From positions 189,944,311 to 190,008,310 of the forward strand of contig NC_072791.1 of the NCBI RefSeq assembly GCF_028583425.1: DNA of 64,000 bases, written 5' to 3'. Made by a program: the position numbers and the translations under genes. The stretch is from Eublepharis macularius (lineage: Eukaryota > Chordata > Lepidosauria > Squamata > Eublepharidae). The notes under the pieces are model-generated. The model had not been told where the DNA came from. It did not search any database and was given only the letters and a program-made list of their open reading frames with translations. Every line of letters starts with the position of its first letter. Within the stretch, counting starts at the first letter, position 1. This document shows positions 62,287-64,000 of the stretch, piece by piece.

Positions 62287-62490
62287 TGGGTCCTGAGCTG
62301 GATGGTCCAGGTAACCCAATCTCATCAGATCTCAGAAGCAGGGTTGGCCTTGGTAAGTATTTGGATGGGAGACCACCAAGCAAGGCCCCGGTTGCTATGC
62401 AAGCAATGGCAAAACCACCTTTGAGCGTCTCTTGCCTTGAAAACCCTACAAGGTCACTGGAAGCCAGCTGCGACTTGATGGCACAAAAAA
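62287..62490 (+). mobile_element. 5S-rRNA-derived SINE, second of two
   Basis: Better-kept 5S head (CCAATCTCATCAGATCTCAG, GGTTGGCCTTGGTAAGTATT, TGGATGGGAGACCACC), then GCAATGGCAAAACCACCTTT, CTTGCCTTGAAAACCCTACA and GCGACTTGATGGCAC with an A-rich tail. Head to tail with the previous copy. Confidence 0.88.
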
Positions 62491-64000
62491 ACCCCTGAGG
62501 ACCTTGAATTGCTCTGAATGTCTTCTTTTGGTGCATTGTTGAATAAGCAGTGAAGTGGTTCTCCTTAGGGATGCAGCAAACTTTATGCCAAACATGCTCA
62601 GCTAGCAAAATAGTTTTGGACACTCATGACTATATGCAAGCTGAACATAGGATCTCCATGCAATCTGACTCAAGCAGTTTCTGAACAACTTAGCAGATGT
62701 GCAGTAACTGGGGTAACTTGTTTCATTATGATTTGATTGTACAGGGTACCTGTTTTTAAAATATCCTTTTCTTGTCTGGGTAGTTTTCATTACACAATTT
62801 TTAAATAACTAGAGACTCAAAAAAAATATTTTTAAAGACACAATGGAGGATAAAACTGCAATTCCCATAGGGCTTTGAAAAAACACACATGTGCTGATCC
62901 AAAGAGGTTGGCAGCCATTGATATCACTATGTATGGACTTAGATGGTAAGGATTTTTTAAAAACCACTTAGTATTTATGAGTGGAAGGACCACTTTTCCC
63001 AGTATTTAAACGATTGGATGCAAGTCTGGGGGACAGAAATACAACTCCCAGTAGGGTTTGCAGAAACTGCACGTGCAAAATGCCGTAGAATGCACCATGC
63101 TGTTCCGTTGGAATATGTTGAAAAACCCACTGAGTTTGTTTGAGGTGCTCACAAACAGCTGAGCAGCCATCCTCCCGAAATCTTACGTATGGAGAATCAG
63201 CCCAAATTGCTGAAAATTCACTAGAAGATCCTTTCACAAAGGCAGAATTTTTGCTTACTCCTCTAACTAGTTGCTGCATTTGTTGAAAACCCAACAAGGT
63301 GGGAACAAACTAGGAGCAAAATACGTCAGCAAAGCTGTTTTAATGGGACCCGGCCATCTGCCTCTTCCAAATCCTCTGTCTGAGCTCTGGTGGCTATTCA
63401 TCTGTCCCGCCGAGAACTACAGCAAACAGATTCCCGAATGAGAGTGACTGGAAACATTCTGTCTCTGTTTATTCACTGCTTCCGGGCGTTATCCTTGCTA
63501 TGAGTCACTGCTGTGCCCAAGCCTAGCCTAACACAGCAGTTGCTTCAAAATCCACATTCCGCCTCACAGAGGATTAACTACAATAATAGTGCTTCGGTCA
63601 TATTTTTAAGCTATTAAAATGGAAACGAGGCTGTTCCCATTGCCTTCAGCAGAAATTAGTGGACATCCGATATAGTTTGCTCTTTGTGCACAGGGTCGGC
63701 AGCATGCCCTGCCTTCAAAGCAGTATGTCATTGAAGCAATTATTTATTTCCCATTTACAACAGGGGGAAAAAACACAACGCGAAAGCATAGGGAATGCTT
63801 AAAATTTCTCACAGTCATTTCCAGACCTTTTTTACGCAATGACAGCAAGCACCTTTGTGGCACGTATGTGGCAGGGGGTAGGGCAGCAAGCTTTTGCTGT
63901 CGGTTGGAGAGCTCAAACAAAAAGGCTTCCTTCTCACAGCACTGTTCTTCCCCAGCTCCCTGTAGGGCTTTTCTACATTGCAGAGAACTAGAAGTCAGAA
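62491..64000. other. No gene recognised; part may be conserved non-coding
   Basis: 62850-63310 has weak internal repeats (AACTGCAATTCCCATAGGG and ATACAACTCCCAGTAGGG) and may be an old element. 63400-63830 is repeat-free, with TAAT and TTATTTATTT words. In mammals the gene after UPP2 is CCDC148 on the opposite strand; I see no exon of it here. Confidence 0.3.

Noticed and set aside
54115-64000. Search for CCDC148 exons on the minus strand
   Set aside because: Expected from mammalian gene order, but no frame here resembled it; minus-strand frames fall in repeats.

Overview
This is vertebrate nuclear DNA, most likely from a squamate reptile. Three kinds of evidence point there: a split gene with GT-AG introns whose exons match tetrapod UPP2; 5S-rRNA-derived SINEs with a Bov-B-like tail, tRNA-derived SINEs and a CR1/L2-type LINE with an (ACATAAGA)n tail, all typical of lizards and snakes; and a dense load of short hAT-type and palindromic DNA transposons of the sort I associate with gecko genomes. 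The species cannot be fixed from the sequence alone. Almost all of the predicted reading frames in the window are repeat shadows.

The only host gene I can support is UPP2 (uridine phosphorylase 2), on the + strand. Six coding exons lie at 27412-27529, 31965-32123, 40799-40913, 42825-43034, 50723-50869 and 53948-54114. Their phases join without a break to give 304 residues and a stop. The first coding exon (about 20 residues in mammals) was not found; it may lie in the 27 kb upstream or outside the window. The enzyme is the cytosolic pyrimidine-salvage enzyme that splits uridine with phosphate into uracil and ribose-1-phosphate. Both cysteines of the known UPP2 redox switch are present.

Layout. 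1-27 kb is upstream intergenic or 5' intronic DNA with many mobile elements: a 115-bp-arm inverted repeat at 79-336, hAT elements at 4690, 13289, 13902, 23463 and 26325, nested GC-rich elements at 19-21.5 kb, and LINE, SINE and LTR-like pieces. 27.4-54.1 kb is UPP2; its introns carry LINE 3' ends, SINEs, hAT MITEs and large palindromes. 54-64 kb is downstream DNA with a broken DIRS-like retroelement at 56.8-58.4 kb, an LTR-like block at 59.4-60 kb and two adjacent 5S SINEs at 62.1-62.5 kb. No exon of a neighbouring gene was recognised.

The most interesting signals are not protein-coding. First, many perfect or near-perfect DNA palindromes, several with exact 8-bp target duplications. Second, a shared dyad core built on TGATGTCACTTCC/GGAAGTGACATCA inside elements with three different kinds of terminus. 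Third, a three-step nested insertion at 47880-48313. No CRISPR array, bacterial operon or coherent new protein system is present.
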